Positions 49,401-55,700 of a stretch of DNA of 64,000 nt are shown here, piece after piece. Both the position numbers and the translations under genes were made by a program. Source of the DNA: Thysanoteuthis rhombus (lineage: Eukaryota > Mollusca > Cephalopoda > Oegopsida > Thysanoteuthidae); the NCBI GenBank assembly GCA_963457665.1, contig OY735220.1:30900216-30964215 (forward strand), in the 5' to 3' direction. The stretch's first letter is position 1; every line of letters starts with the position of its first letter. The notes under the pieces are model-generated. The model was not told where the DNA came from, did not search any database, and saw nothing but the letters and a program-made list of their open reading frames with translations.

Positions 49401-51628
49401 ATTCAAGTGTCCATTAGTAATCTTGTCTGGTTTAGAAGAGGTGCCAGACCGTCAGTTGCCAAAAATTGGTGGTAAGTCATAACTTGATTTCAGAATTCTA
49501 AATACGGTGATGTATCAACTATTATCCAAATTACATTCTGGTAGTATGGATGCAACTCAACCTGGGCGTAAGTTGATTATTGTAGGGTGAAGTCAAATAT
49601 ACCATGACACATACATATTTACCTAAACCACTGTATTGTACATAGATCTTGTCTTTCCGAAGAAGGAACAAATTTCATTCATTACATTTCTTTCACCAAG
49701 TCATTAGCTTAACCCAGCAAGGTGTCTGCTCTTTTTACCTCCTCCTTGCCTTCTATGCCTCAAGAAATTGAAATTAAAATGACTAAGCTAACAATAACAA
49801 GATGGAAATTTTTATCTTTTGCAGTCAAGCCATAGAACTTCATTGACTGAAATTTCTGTCATTTGCAGTTAATGGACTTTAAGCTCTTATAAGAACACAT
49901 CTGTAATTGGATGTAAGTTGGTCAGGTGTAAGTCTACGTATAGCTTTATAGAAAACTTTGATTGCATTTTACTCGAGACTTTATTTGGAATTAGCTCCAG
50001 ATATCTCTTCTTTTCAAAGTTAAATAATTTTCTACTTATTTTTCTCGAATATAAGGTTATGATATTTAAACTTATATTTTCTTATTTAAAAGTTATCAAT
50101 TCTGTAAAGATTTGCCTATTTTCAGTATTTTGCTTATTCTATTTCTACATAATTTACAGATTTTGGATCGAATCAACCAAGTCTTCACTGAAATATCTGA
50201 TCTTTATGAGAACAAATTACTGAGAGGAGTAGAACTAAGGAAAAAATATCAACCAGTATGTGATGTTCTTTTTGATGATTCTCTGGAAACAATTCAAATG
50301 GGAAAGGCCTTACTTGATCGCCTTGCCCTGCCTGTAATTGTAGCTGACGAGTAAGTCCCAAGTTTTTGGTTTTTTTTGTCTTTTTTTCATTTTTTAACTT
50401 ATTTTTGAAGAAAACTAATATCTCAAGTATGTATGCAATTGTTCAGCATCTGGAAAAGCAGCACAGGTAAAGGTCTTATTTTGCACAAATGCATTCCAAG
50501 AAAAATGGACAATCTGGGGTCTTTGTCCAGTATTGAAATAATAACAGGTGAAGTTTCTAATTTGTAATGAGATTGTCCTAAGTAAAAGCTTTACCTGTTC
50601 TTAATATTTTGCAAGTGATAATACCTTTCTTTGTATTGTTAGATATTATGTTATGTATTACATTTAGAGTGAAGGTTAAAACATTCAAAATTTGATCCCA
50701 GGTACAAGAATAATTTAGTACTGCAGTTCTTAAAGAATGGTCAATGAGACCCATGTAAGGGGTCCGCGAAAGATTCAAATTTTATGAATTTATTTGCCGA
50801 GAAAAAAAGAAATCTAGGCAATTCTACAAATTACAATCTTGCATCTAATTTGATAACTTTCAAGATAAAAAGTCCAGATATTGAATATTGCATATTCAGA
50901 AAACAGTGTGCTTGACAGCTTCCATATTTATAAAGACATTTCCAGAGAACTACATGGTAACATCAATGCAAATGATCTTTCAATACTTTTTAATGAAATG
51001 CATCAACATTTAGAACTTTTCAATTCACCGAGTGAATCATTTCCAAATGATCAAAGTATCATGTTATAAGGTAATGCTTTGGTTAGCTAATATTAGCTTA
51101 AGAAAAATGTTGAATAAAAACCTTTATTATTTTCCTTTTAGTTATACTTTATTCTAATTTTGCAGAAGTAACAAGAATTTCCTGACAGATGACAATGCAG
51201 CTTCTTCAGCCATCATGGCTAGTCTACAAAAACTGGAACAAATGATTTCTGAACTGCTTGACTACTGGAATGAAGTCAAATCTGACAATACCCTCTCTCA
51301 AAAAGCTGAAGTTAACCCACAACCAATCACGACTGCTCCAGTTGCACCTTTTCAGACCGAGCCTGCATCTCCAAACAGGCTAGGCTACCCCACATATGAT
51401 TCCATATCACAACAAAAAAATACATTATTAGGTAGTGCCATGAGTCCAAGTACAAGTAATCATTTTATCAGTATGGATGACTCTCATTTAACTGCTAATG
51501 TCCACGGGATTCCTACTGGCAATCCACGTGGCTTATCCCCTATAAGATCTTCCCCGTATGAACACAATATGGCAGGATATAAGGATGATGATCTCCTGCA
51601 AAGGTTACACGATGTAAGTATTGTTTAA
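22389..51628 (+). CDS. SESTD1: SESTD1-like protein (SEC14 domain plus spectrin repeats), 16 coding exons
   Basis: Sixteen exons join in one open frame: 22389-22470, 25345-25407, 26514-26628, 28044-28134, 29802-29894, 30373-30486, 30828-31005, 33033-33256, 33912-34034, 35624-35815, 39168-39282, 41500-41741, 46434-46556, 46949-47140, 50160-50350 and 51166-51613 (862 codons). Every intron is GT-AG. The SEC14 part carries a GGRDKEGGPILTFP-type start, a QGFTVIVDNR strand and a YQLTANLGG segment. These resemble the N-termini of SESTD1 and of Trio/Kalirin. The later DELADVRRLKLQQ segment and the TYQYGKQLLEAA segment point to SESTD1, and no GEF domain is present. Known vertebrate SESTD1 (about 700 aa) is cytoplasmic, binds phosphoinositides, associates with TRPC4/5 channels and with Dact1 in planar cell polarity. 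A similar role here is inference. The protein is longer than vertebrate SESTD1, mainly through a Ser/Pro-rich tail. The 51628 end assumes read-through of a splice donor. The alternative identity is a Trio-like protein lacking GEF modules. Confidence 0.9.
22535..22640. mobile_element. Possible mariner-type terminal sequence
   Basis: Inverted, the stretch reads AACCAGGTGTTACTTTTGGG then ACAAT, similar to the ends of some mariner-like elements. No partner end was found. Confidence 0.25.
22860..22940. repeat. Short dispersed repeat (TTCTCATTCCACTG motif)
   Basis: GAAGATTGTTCTCATTCCAC, TGTCCAT and ATATCT recur at 26995-27045 (GACTGTTCTCATTCCACTGA, CCAT, GATATCT). A shorter match lies at 2853-2870. 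It sits in intron 1. Confidence 0.45.
25345..25407 (+). CDS. SESTD1: SESTD1-like exon 2 (first helix of SEC14 region)
   Basis: The acceptor TTGTAG precedes 25345 and the donor GTAAGT follows 25407. It encodes residues 28-49, including the helix EAAHIVELLQKEIVYLTG, equivalent to the 'LPILKKKLAFLSGG' start of vertebrate SESTD1. It begins and ends in phase 1. The exon is short (63 nt) and holds no long open frame of its own. Confidence 0.85.
25462..25505. mobile_element. Terminal fragment of the 'ATAAGTCGACC' MITE family
   Basis: ACCATATATGCTGGGGTGTG followed by TCGACC resembles the ends of the element at 31067-31246. It is a fragment in intron 2. Confidence 0.35.
26128..26150. repeat. (AT)n microsatellite in intron 2
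   Basis: Uninterrupted run of about 11 AT dinucleotides. Confidence 0.95.
26514..26628 (+). CDS. SESTD1: SESTD1-like exon 3 (SEC14 core)
   Basis: The acceptor TTTTAG precedes 26514 and the donor GTAAGG follows 26628. Residues 49-87 include the GGRDKEGGPILTFP strand and the CVQYLSHIPS helix, both diagnostic of the SESTD1/Trio/Kalirin class of SEC14 domains. It begins in phase 1 and ends in phase 2. Confidence 0.9.
26867..27530. repeat. Composite repeat flanked by inverted CTTCATCAGG-type motifs (intron 3)
   Basis: The left part (26885-26945) has CAACATTTTGGCCTG, ACCCTCCAACCTTCGTCAGG and a following TGTAATCTG. The right part, inverted at 27475-27520, has AATATTTCAGCTACTGTACC, CTCATG and CTTTCTTCAGG. 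The interior also carries the TTCTCATTCCACTG repeat and a run of nine C at about 27289. Confidence 0.4.
28044..28134 (+). CDS. SESTD1: SESTD1-like exon 4 (SEC14 core)
   Basis: The acceptor TTCCAG precedes 28044 and the donor GTAGGT follows 28134. Residues 87-117 contain HQGFTVIVDNR, the best conserved strand of this SEC14 subfamily, followed by the WPDLRYLLAILK helix. It begins in phase 2 and ends in phase 0. Confidence 0.92.
28957..29383. mobile_element. TTAA-type (piggyBac-like) MITE in intron 4
   Basis: The right end, read inward, is TTAACCCTTTTAAGACT. The left end is TCAACTCTTTCAAGACT. The 17-bp termini match at 14 positions. It is about 427 bp and non-coding. The terminus also matches 3723. 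piggyBac-type origin is inferred from the TTAA target and CCCTTT end. Confidence 0.55.
29802..29894 (+). CDS. SESTD1: SESTD1-like exon 5 (SEC14, shortened loop)
   Basis: The acceptor TATCAG precedes 29802 and the donor GTAAGC follows 29894; both borders are phase 0. Residues 118-148 correspond to the strand NLKRILVVRAS plus the next loop. The loop between this strand and the following one is several residues shorter than in vertebrate SESTD1 and lacks its Trp/Phe-rich stretch. Confidence 0.85.
30050..30070. repeat. Poly-C tract in intron 5
   Basis: A run of 12 or more C. It is one of about a dozen G or C homopolymers of 7-13 nt in this AT-rich window. Confidence 0.9.
30373..30486 (+). CDS. 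SESTD1: SESTD1-like exon 6 (end of SEC14 core)
   Basis: The acceptor TTTAAG precedes 30373 and the donor GTAAGC follows 30486; both borders are phase 0. Residues 149-186 include SPYQLTANLGGLLPF and HSHWLQNRM. These match the 'PxQLTxxFGG.L.Y.H..W...R' signature at the C-terminal end of SESTD1/Trio SEC14 domains. Confidence 0.92.
30828..31005 (+). CDS. SESTD1: SESTD1-like exon 7 (SEC14-to-spectrin linker)
   Basis: The acceptor TTGCAG precedes 30828 and the donor GTAAGT follows 31005. Residues 187-246 start with DFEKFMKEAK, the conserved helix after the SEC14 core, and continue as a basic linker (MKRRQNWNK). It begins in phase 0 and ends in phase 1. The frame also runs open into the intron for about 30 nt, which is why a longer ORF is visible here. 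Confidence 0.88.
31067..31246. mobile_element. MITE with inverted ends (intron 7)
   Basis: The left end is TACTGTATATGCTGGCATAT then AAGTCTACC. The right end, read inward, is TACTGTATATAAGTTGACT. It is 180 bp and flanked by TA. The termini match at their first 10 positions and recur near 32990 and 25470. A Tc1/mariner-type TA target is likely. Confidence 0.65.
32868..32990. mobile_element. Second copy of the 31067 MITE family (intron 7)
   Basis: The right end, read inward, is TATACCATGTATTTCAGTAG followed by ATAAGGTGACCCCC, and the left has GGGGTTCAGCTTATACC. The MITE body lies just upstream of exon 8's acceptor at 33032. Confidence 0.45.
33033..33256 (+). CDS. SESTD1: SESTD1-like exon 8 (spectrin module A, part 1)
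   Basis: The acceptor TTTCAG precedes 33033 and the donor GTAAGT follows 33256. Residues 246-320 start with GKVLLRQLQ and form heptad-rich helices. It begins in phase 1 and ends in phase 0. It corresponds in phase and position to exon 12, whose parallel segment reads GQSLLDEM. Confidence 0.9.
33912..34034 (+). CDS. SESTD1: SESTD1-like exon 9 (spectrin module A, part 2)
   Basis: The acceptor TTTCAG precedes 33912 and the donor GTAAGT follows 34034; both borders are phase 0. Its 41 residues (321-361) carry the spectrin tryptophan in VVDWILGPG. It aligns without gaps to exon 13 (AVQWILELC), which has the same length. Confidence 0.92.
34250..34860 (-). mobile_element. LINE ORF2 C-terminal remnant (intron 9)
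   Basis: The GC-richer block reads on the minus strand as LTKVAQLQESMFSHILQM, ETPAEKALKFVLVEF and, after a stop, KGHLCTNLLDKHQADLKDTG then LGTLKSSEKLKVIRMLAEL. The pattern resembles the post-RT region of non-LTR retrotransposons ('RL.WFGHVLRM...TPA.KAL......GR....L...DL'). It is a different family from the 39657 copy. Open frames on the plus strand here are shadows. Confidence 0.45.
35065..35421 (-). pseudogene. 118-codon open frame, unassigned (possible transposase tail)
   Basis: The minus-strand frame is uninterrupted over 118 codons. It has an acidic run (GEEEEEQ) and a late segment NGRCLICISFHNKKKK followed by GVFC. The spacing of Cys and basic residues faintly recalls the C-terminal zinc-binding end of piggyBac transposases, but the match is too weak to name. 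It lies in intron 9 opposite the gene. Confidence 0.2.
35624..35815 (+). CDS. SESTD1: SESTD1-like exon 10 (spectrin module A, part 3)
   Basis: The acceptor TCAAAG precedes 35624 and the donor GTAAGT follows 35815; both borders are phase 0. Its 64 residues (362-425) start ETYGNYAEL and include FASRLERRKILL. The same length and phase occur in exon 14, which starts GTYQYGKQL. Confidence 0.9.
37050..37376. repeat. Left arm of a 330-bp inverted-repeat pair (intron 10)
   Basis: The reverse complement of this arm aligns along its whole length with 37618-37950. Shared blocks include GTTTTATT, TTATTCAGG, AGATTAAGCTGAA, TTTACATCACTCAAACC, GAACCCTT, GGGGAGTAAC and CTYGTATTGGTACC. Confidence 0.8.
37618..37950. 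repeat. Right arm of the intron 10 inverted-repeat pair
   Basis: Partner of 37050-37376 in opposite orientation across a spacer of about 240 bp. Conceptual frames on the two arms read alike (TSLKPGTLL and TSLKPRTLL, LSGLKNF and LSGLEKC, LVLVP in both). This reflects shared origin, not proven coding function. Confidence 0.8.
38700..38726. repeat. Poly-T tract (27 nt) in intron 10
   Basis: Uninterrupted T run. On the minus strand it could be the poly(A) tail of an old retroposed insertion, but no body was recognised. Confidence 0.9.
39168..39282 (+). CDS. SESTD1: SESTD1-like exon 11 (spectrin module A, part 4)
   Basis: The acceptor TTTTAG precedes 39168. The donor GTATTC at 39283 is weaker than its neighbours but keeps the frame. 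Residues 426-464 (SSHLDELLELLCSE) form the last helix region of module A. It begins in phase 0 and ends in phase 1. The long intron before it (3.35 kb) holds a large inverted-repeat pair. Confidence 0.85.
39657..40440 (-). mobile_element. Decayed RTE-like LINE ORF2 fragment (intron 11)
   Basis: The minus strand reads NLQDLQLILDELNKESKKVG, then LHMNFRETKVMYTN and KLEKVDHYIYL, followed by post-RT pieces in other frames: RRLYNQCIFLIVTNGTE, KKLRTPQCTHERIMLNI and ENANDNGLVMLQEW. It is the same family as 5370-6470, truncated at both ends and frameshifted. It is antisense to the host gene. Confidence 0.8.
40441..41499. other. Rest of intron 11, nothing recognised
   Basis: Non-coding DNA with pyrimidine-rich tracts around 40860-40940 and no recognisable element. 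Confidence 0.4.
41500..41741 (+). CDS. SESTD1: SESTD1-like exon 12 (spectrin module B, part 1)
   Basis: The acceptor TTACAG precedes 41500. The donor is GTTGGT at 41742, an unusual +3 T. The next GT, four bases downstream, would break the frame into exon 13. Residues 464-544 include YDGQSLLDEMSRP and DELADVRRLKLQQILQLF, the strongest SESTD1-specific match in the window. Confidence 0.92.
42560..42720. repeat. Possible SINE or repeat in intron 12
   Basis: The segment is GC-richer than its surroundings (CAGGTTGAGGACAGAGAGG, ACCAACGTATGTGTG and GGCAGGGAGAGGGGG). There is no second copy in the window, so it stays unclassified. Confidence 0.25.
42885..42960 (+). repeat. Possible tRNA-derived SINE head (intron 12)
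   Basis: TTTGGTTCAGTTGGTAGAG matches a pol III A box, and AGGTCTTCAATTTCATCC a degenerate B box about 35 nt later. No acceptor stem pairs. Confidence 0.4.
43495..43550 (+). repeat. Possible tRNA-derived SINE B box (intron 12)
   Basis: GTGGTCATGAGTTCAAATCC closely fits a pol III B box (GGTTCRAATCC). No clear A box lies upstream. Confidence 0.3.
45687..46153 (+). mobile_element. Tigger/pogo-like DNA transposon remnant (intron 12)
   Basis: The ends are TACAGTTGTCCCCTCCTATC and, inward from the right, TACAATAGTACCCTGTTGTC; TA flanks both sides. This suits the TcMar-Tigger group. The interior reads KVLLLKAKVFDSIRKDKNCI and then, in another frame, EIGKIYSKNDSSICQF. Together these resemble the N-terminal helix-turn-helix of Tigger/jerky-type transposases ('KVLDLIRKEK..Y.EVAKIYGKNESSI'). 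At about 460 bp it is too short for a full transposase. The frameshift marks it as dead. Confidence 0.65.
46434..46556 (+). CDS. SESTD1: SESTD1-like exon 13 (spectrin module B, part 2)
   Basis: The acceptor TTACAG precedes 46434 and the donor GTATGT follows 46556; both borders are phase 0. Its 41 residues (545-585) begin AVQWILELCDVMVKSH, matching AVEWLSELLDALLKTH in vertebrate SESTD1. The length equals that of exon 9. Confidence 0.93.
46662..46745 (-). mobile_element. mariner transposase 3' end fragment (intron 13)
   Basis: The minus strand reads IYHQIKCTDIEGDYVEK then TAA. This is the usual C-terminus of many mariner-family transposases ('..W.KCI...GDYVEK'). Only about 25 codons are recognisable. 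The intron is just 392 bp, so the fragment fills a good part of it. Confidence 0.55.
46949..47140 (+). CDS. SESTD1: SESTD1-like exon 14 (spectrin module B, part 3)
   Basis: The acceptor TTGCAG precedes 46949. The donor is GTAGAA at 47141, which is weak. Both borders are phase 0. Its 64 residues (586-649) start GTYQYGKQLLEAA and include RAWKKFSQGTLERANRL, matching 'RVWKQFTIASEERVHRL' of vertebrate SESTD1. The length equals that of exon 10. Confidence 0.93.
47968..48182. mobile_element. Long foldback (palindromic) element in intron 14
   Basis: The left arm 47968-48066 and right arm 48079-48182 are imperfect reverse complements. Landmarks are ACTTTTGTCCTCATCTTG, TTTGAACACAAYRTTTCGGC, AATGGCC/GGCCAT and GAATGGGTGTATT. 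The loop is a short A-rich run. Arms of about 100 bp with no coding content suggest a MITE or snapback derivative. Confidence 0.85.
48183..50159. other. Rest of intron 14, nothing recognised
   Basis: AT-rich and non-coding. Weak echoes of the 31067 MITE ends (GTAAGTTGRTYA) occur at about 49568 and 49910. An open frame at 49918-50223 runs into exon 15 from the intron and is not a gene. Confidence 0.4.
50160..50350 (+). CDS. SESTD1: SESTD1-like exon 15 (spectrin module B, part 4)
   Basis: The acceptor TTACAG precedes 50160 and the donor GTAAGT follows 50350. Residues 650-713 include MGKALLDRLALPVIVAD, matching 'VGKSLLDRLTVPVVYPD' near the vertebrate C-terminus. It begins in phase 0 and ends in phase 2. 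Confidence 0.93.
50720..50800. repeat. Possible hAT-like terminus (intron 15)
   Basis: GCAGTTCTTAAAGAATGGTC followed by GGGGTCCGCGAAAG recalls the end and body of hAT-type non-autonomous elements. No opposite end was found. Confidence 0.25.
51166..51628 (+). CDS. SESTD1: SESTD1-like exon 16 (final spectrin helix and Ser/Pro-rich tail)
   Basis: The acceptor TTGCAG precedes 51166. The first part (residues 713-750, with SSAIMASLQKLEQMISEL) corresponds to the last helix of vertebrate SESTD1. About 110 further residues, rich in Pro, Ser, Thr and Asn (for example PVAPFQTEPASPNR and NPRGLSPIRSSPYE), have no counterpart I recognise and look disordered. SP dipeptides are possible proline-directed phosphorylation sites. 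A perfect GTAAGT donor starts at 51614, right after RLHD in phase 0. Reading through it adds VSIV and a TAA at 51626-51628. So the exon either ends at 51613 and is spliced onward, or is terminal through 51628 with AATAAA at 51860. Confidence 0.85.
51614..51619 (+). promoter_or_regulatory. Strong splice donor overlapping an in-frame read-through stop
   Basis: GTAAGT directly after the GAT codon at 51611-51613. It is stronger than several donors that the gene certainly uses (GTTGGT, GTATTC, GTAGAA). It is the main reason to suspect a downstream exon. Confidence 0.6.
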
Positions 51629-51859
51629 GATAGCTTTAGTTTAGTTAAGCTGAACCTAGTTATTGGCTATTAATCCTAAAGCTGCATCATAATCTTTTAC
51701 AAGAAAATATTCATTAGGTTAGATCTTAACTAATGCTAAAGTATTAAAATTATCCCCATTACTAATTGAGACCATATCAGTTATGATTTGGCAGTCAGTT
51801 CAAGACCAAATATCAGCCTTTTTATATGATATTTGTTCTTATGTTCTGGATATATATTG

Positions 51860-51865
51860 AATAAA
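51860..51865 (+). terminator. Candidate poly(A) signal for the short SESTD1-like isoform
   Basis: AATAAA about 230 nt after the TAA at 51626-51628, followed by further AATAAA-like runs to 51890. It suits a short 3' UTR if the exon-16 donor is not used. The hexamer is common in AT-rich DNA, so the support is weak. Confidence 0.3.
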
Positions 51866-53439
51866 GTTGTAAATAAATCAATCAATAATAAATTTAATCT
51901 ATGGGATAAGGCAAACAAAGCCAAATATGTATTTCTGGATCTCAAAAATTTCAAGGTGATGCTGTGAAAGCATATTATTTAATCACCTGACATTGGGGCT
52001 GTGAGGAATTACGATTTGGAGTTTCATGACTAAATCTACCTGTATTTGGTCTGATTTCAAAACAAATCTTTCCTGATAAATTTTATTGAATGAGATATTG
52101 TTGCAACATTGTAATTTATTATACTAAAATACTTATCTTCATTGTTTTTACCTCAGCTAAGTGCATGTTTAAGCATTTTCTCATGGCATACTTTGTATAT
52201 GTGTTCGTGCGTGTGTGTGTTACAAATCTGGGATCCACCGCAATGACCAAATGTTGAATTCATGAAAAAAATCAATGTTTCGATTAAGATTACATAGTGA
52301 TTGTTTTTAAAGTTCCTGTAAATGCTGCCTCTTCATATGTGTGTCATCTAAAATCAGACATTTTCTGGAAGTCTATAAGTTGATTTGAATTAAAGATTTA
52401 TCTGAAAGTCTATGGTTGGATTTTAAAAAAATAAAAAAGATTACTCCTGAACAGTAAGTCTGAAAGTAAGTGACTTGTCAGAAATTTGTCAAGACTCCCA
52501 CCAAAAATCAGTTTCAGGAGTTGCACTTCCAGTTACTCTATTGAAAGATTCCATTTTACTACATGAGTGAAAATGTGTGCAAGTGAAAATGATGAGTAAA
52601 ACATTTTGCTTCGAACAGCATAGAAAACAGTGAAGATTAGATTTGAAATTTTGAATAAATTACAGAGTTGCAACCATTCCTCCTCCCGGGTAATAAGTGC
52701 TTTATAGTAATCTTGGCCAATTTGTCTTTAGGGTTAATCCTAACCCTTTATTTTTGTCTATTTTAAAGGTTTCCATTAATCCTGCCTCCCAGCATCTGGA
52801 TCACAGAATTTCTTAAAAGACATTCCCAACACCCTGCCTTTAAGCTTATCTCAGTTAAGATGCTTTCATGGCACATGTATAAGACTATGAATTCCGCGCA
52901 TTGTGATATGTTTTCTTTTATTAAAAATTACAAAATATCATCTTGTTTATTTTGTGTATTTTTAAAAGTAGCCATTTTTTTTATCGATTACTGTAAAGTT
53001 TTATTTATAGACCGGGGATTTATGGAGCTACAAATCTTGTTTTTGTTTTTTTTTACCATGGCTTTTTTTTACTTAGTAAGCCAATTCAACATTGAACAAT
53101 ATATTCATATCCTTTAATAATTTGTGATTAGCATTTTTTTAATCTTAATTTTAGTTGCTTTTCATTGTAACTACTCAGACTGTCAGTTTACAACTGTTAG
53201 TAAATAGCATGGATCAGAAATGAAAGAAAACAACTATAACTAAGATGAAAGAAATTTTACTAAAAAATTGATAATGGGTGATAATGCTTCATCTAATAAA
53301 AATGAATCATGATGATAATCCTGCTACTAATCCTACTAGTGTAAAAACAATAACCAACATGGCGCCATAGATCATGGAAAAAAATGAAGGTTTGGTTTAA
53401 TGGTTAGATTTGATCATTTGCCAAATGTAAGATTCTCAT

Positions 53440-53525
53440 AGCTCAATTGATAAGAGAATCTGGTTCACTTAACCAGATTTTCCATGGCTAAAGGGGTGTG
53501 TGTTGAAGTCTTACTAAGAGCTTAT
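53440..53525 (+). repeat. tRNA-like SINE head
   Basis: CTCATAGCTCAATTGATAAG then AGAATCTGG reads as an A box and D/anticodon arm, similar to the minus-strand head at 2996. GTGTGTTGAAGTCTTA is a weak B box. The acceptor stem does not pair, so it is not a functional tRNA. Confidence 0.5.
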
Positions 53526-55158
53526 CCTTTATTTCCAATCTGTAGAGTTTACTTATGGCTATAGTGTAGACTGATGTAATGAAGAGCAACTAAAATTGAG
53601 GTGATATAATTACTAGTCAAAAATTAATATAATTTGCAAATGTGAATGATTCCAAAGTAGATATATTGAGAATTAATTTTATTCTTGAATAGTTATTCTG
53701 TCCTAGCCTTTTATAATAGCTGTTAAACTCATAACCATTCAGTGAGCTATTTTTATATTGTTTTGTGACATTCAGTACATTTACAATTCAGATTATTTTT
53801 TTTGTGATTTGCAATCGATCAAATACATTGCATTTTTTCATATTTATTTACCTAAACTACTTAAGGGGATTGTATGGCACTTCTCTTATGTTACCTGCCA
53901 CAAAATTTTAAAAATTTCTTGTGCAGAAATTTAAAATCAACCACACCTAGCAGTATAATAAGTCTTGACTGTAAAATCTGGGTAGATTTTCATGACAATA
54001 TTTTCAAAGTCTGATGTGATTAACATTTACAATACTGACATTTCATTGGTTCAAGTCAACAGTCTGAATCGACCGATTTTGAGATTATTTGAAAATTATA
54101 TATTCTCTAATTGTAAATATATTGCTATAAGCATTATTGATTTTTAATGAATTATATTGTATTCAGTGTTGGAATGGCCCATACAAATACTAACTCTTTG
54201 TGTAACCTTACTAAATTGGGTTGGTTTTTGCAAAATGCTTTCATTTTTTTGCATTGACATAACATTAAACACTATTTCGTATTGTTGATATTTTGTTTAA
54301 AGTCATTTTGAATTGAAGAAAACAGAACCGTTTTTTTGCTTTACTTATGTCTTGATATCCTTTGAAATTTTTTGAAAAGGTAAAGAAAAGAAAATCATTT
54401 TAAAATAATTACCATTTCAAAGTAAGCCCTTTTGGCTACATTTGAAAAAGTTTTATTGAGGCCAAGTGTTTACACTTTATTTCAATCTTGTAATGGTCTG
54501 GGATCAGAGAAGAAATTCCAAAGGTTATGTACTTTTACAAACTTTTATTTGAACATGACTTCACAACATGGTGTAGTTCTTGGAAACCAACTAGGAACTA
54601 CTTGGCAACTAGTAAATCAAGTACACTCACTTTATACTACCTTTGTGTTTGGTGTACCCAGAGGTAAACAGACGGTTTTTCCATCTCAAACTATTTTTGT
54701 TTTTGTCCTACTTTCTAGTGTTGCCTCTTTCATACTAAAATGACTGAAGTTCAGTGATTACAATAGTAAAAAATCAAGTATAATGATGCAAATGATTTAT
54801 TCTTTCTTGCTAAATAAAGAATGCTGAAGATTTGGCAAAACATAGGAATTTAATGTAGAAAACCAAAGAACATATTTTATGGATGTTACACACACCCACA
54901 TACATGCAAAATCTTAAAATGGCATTTAGCATCTCATTAATTAGGATGATTATCTAGCCTATAAATATTCATAGTAAAGACAAAGTAACTTGGAAAAATG
55001 CTTATAGATAATTGATATTTGATTTACAAACAAGGTGGTTGACTGTTTATGATTTAATGTTTACTATCTTATTCCATGTCCTAAAGTTTGAATAAACATG
55101 AAAATATCACTTATATCGATCAAACTTGTTTATTTATCAAATGTCGATTATCTACAAG

Positions 55159-55314
55159 CCTGTTCGTGATGCCTTAGAATTATCACCTGAACAAGATTGT
55201 GATGGATATTGTAAATTGCATAAGACTTGGACCAGCCTTCCTCAACGTGGATTCTGTGAAGTGGTTGTTTGTTGTTCTGCGAAAATTTTACACGTGCGTG
55301 AAAGAAGCACCTGA
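55159..55314 (+). CDS. Candidate terminal exon of the SESTD1-like gene
   Basis: If the donor at 51614 is used, an exon entered in phase 0 is required. An acceptor at TCTACAAG (ending 55158) gives 51 open codons in exactly that phase, starting PVRDALELSPEQ and ending RERST, then TGA. The stretch keeps several CpGs and Cys codons and looks more coding-like than its surroundings. AATAAA follows at 55495-55500 and again at 55688-55693. Against it: the pyrimidine tract is weak and I recognise no homologous protein. It could instead belong to an unrelated repeat. Confidence 0.3.
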   Translation, partial: PVRDALELSPEQDCDGYCKLHKTWTSLPQRGFCEVVVCCSAKILHVRERST

Positions 55315-55494
55315 CTTTGGCTTCATTTGAAGTTTTTTCAAATTACGAGTAATGGATCCTGATTTGACATTGGATACTGGAAGCACCAGAATTTTACCAA
55401 CTGAAAAAGTCCAATGATTCATTTTTTTTCAATCATTATAAATTTCAATTTTTTGTGGGGAATATTTTTAAAAAGCTAAAATCTAGGATAATAT

Positions 55495-55500
55495 AATAAA
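55495..55500 (+). terminator. Candidate poly(A) signal for the long isoform
   Basis: AATAAA 181 nt after the TGA of the candidate terminal exon at 55314. A second AATAAA lies at 55688. Confidence 0.25.
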
Positions 55501-55700
55501 ATACGTATAATTAGGGTTCCATATTTTTTTATAGTCATTGATTTTCTTTGATATATATCATCAGTAAAGATACTGTCTGTAATTTTGGTAAGTGTCATTA
55601 ATATTCAGAGTTTTTTGGACAATTGAACTCCTTGTTTTTGTTCACATGACCCTTCTGTTGTTTCATTCTTTGGCCTTCTTTAGGTGTAATAAATAATATC

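Larger units (their letters stand above)
51629..55158. other. 3' flank or putative last intron, nothing recognised
   Basis: Non-coding apart from a tRNA-like SINE head at about 53440. Open frames at 52860-53117 and 54432-54743 show no protein I recognise. A short GTGT run lies at 52209-52220. Confidence 0.4.

Noticed and set aside
22389-51628. Identity as Trio or Kalirin
   Set aside because: The SEC14 start resembles Trio, but the spectrin region matches SESTD1 specifically (DVRRLKLQQ, AVQWILEL, GKALLDRL), the length is about 860 aa, and no RhoGEF, PH or SH3 segment is found downstream.
53440-53525. Possible tRNA gene
   Set aside because: A-box and arm-like sequence are present, but no acceptor stem and only a weak B box. 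Treated as a SINE head.
54432-54743. 103-codon plus-strand open frame
   Set aside because: No recognisable protein, no acceptor in a fitting phase that improves the gene model, and composition like its surroundings.
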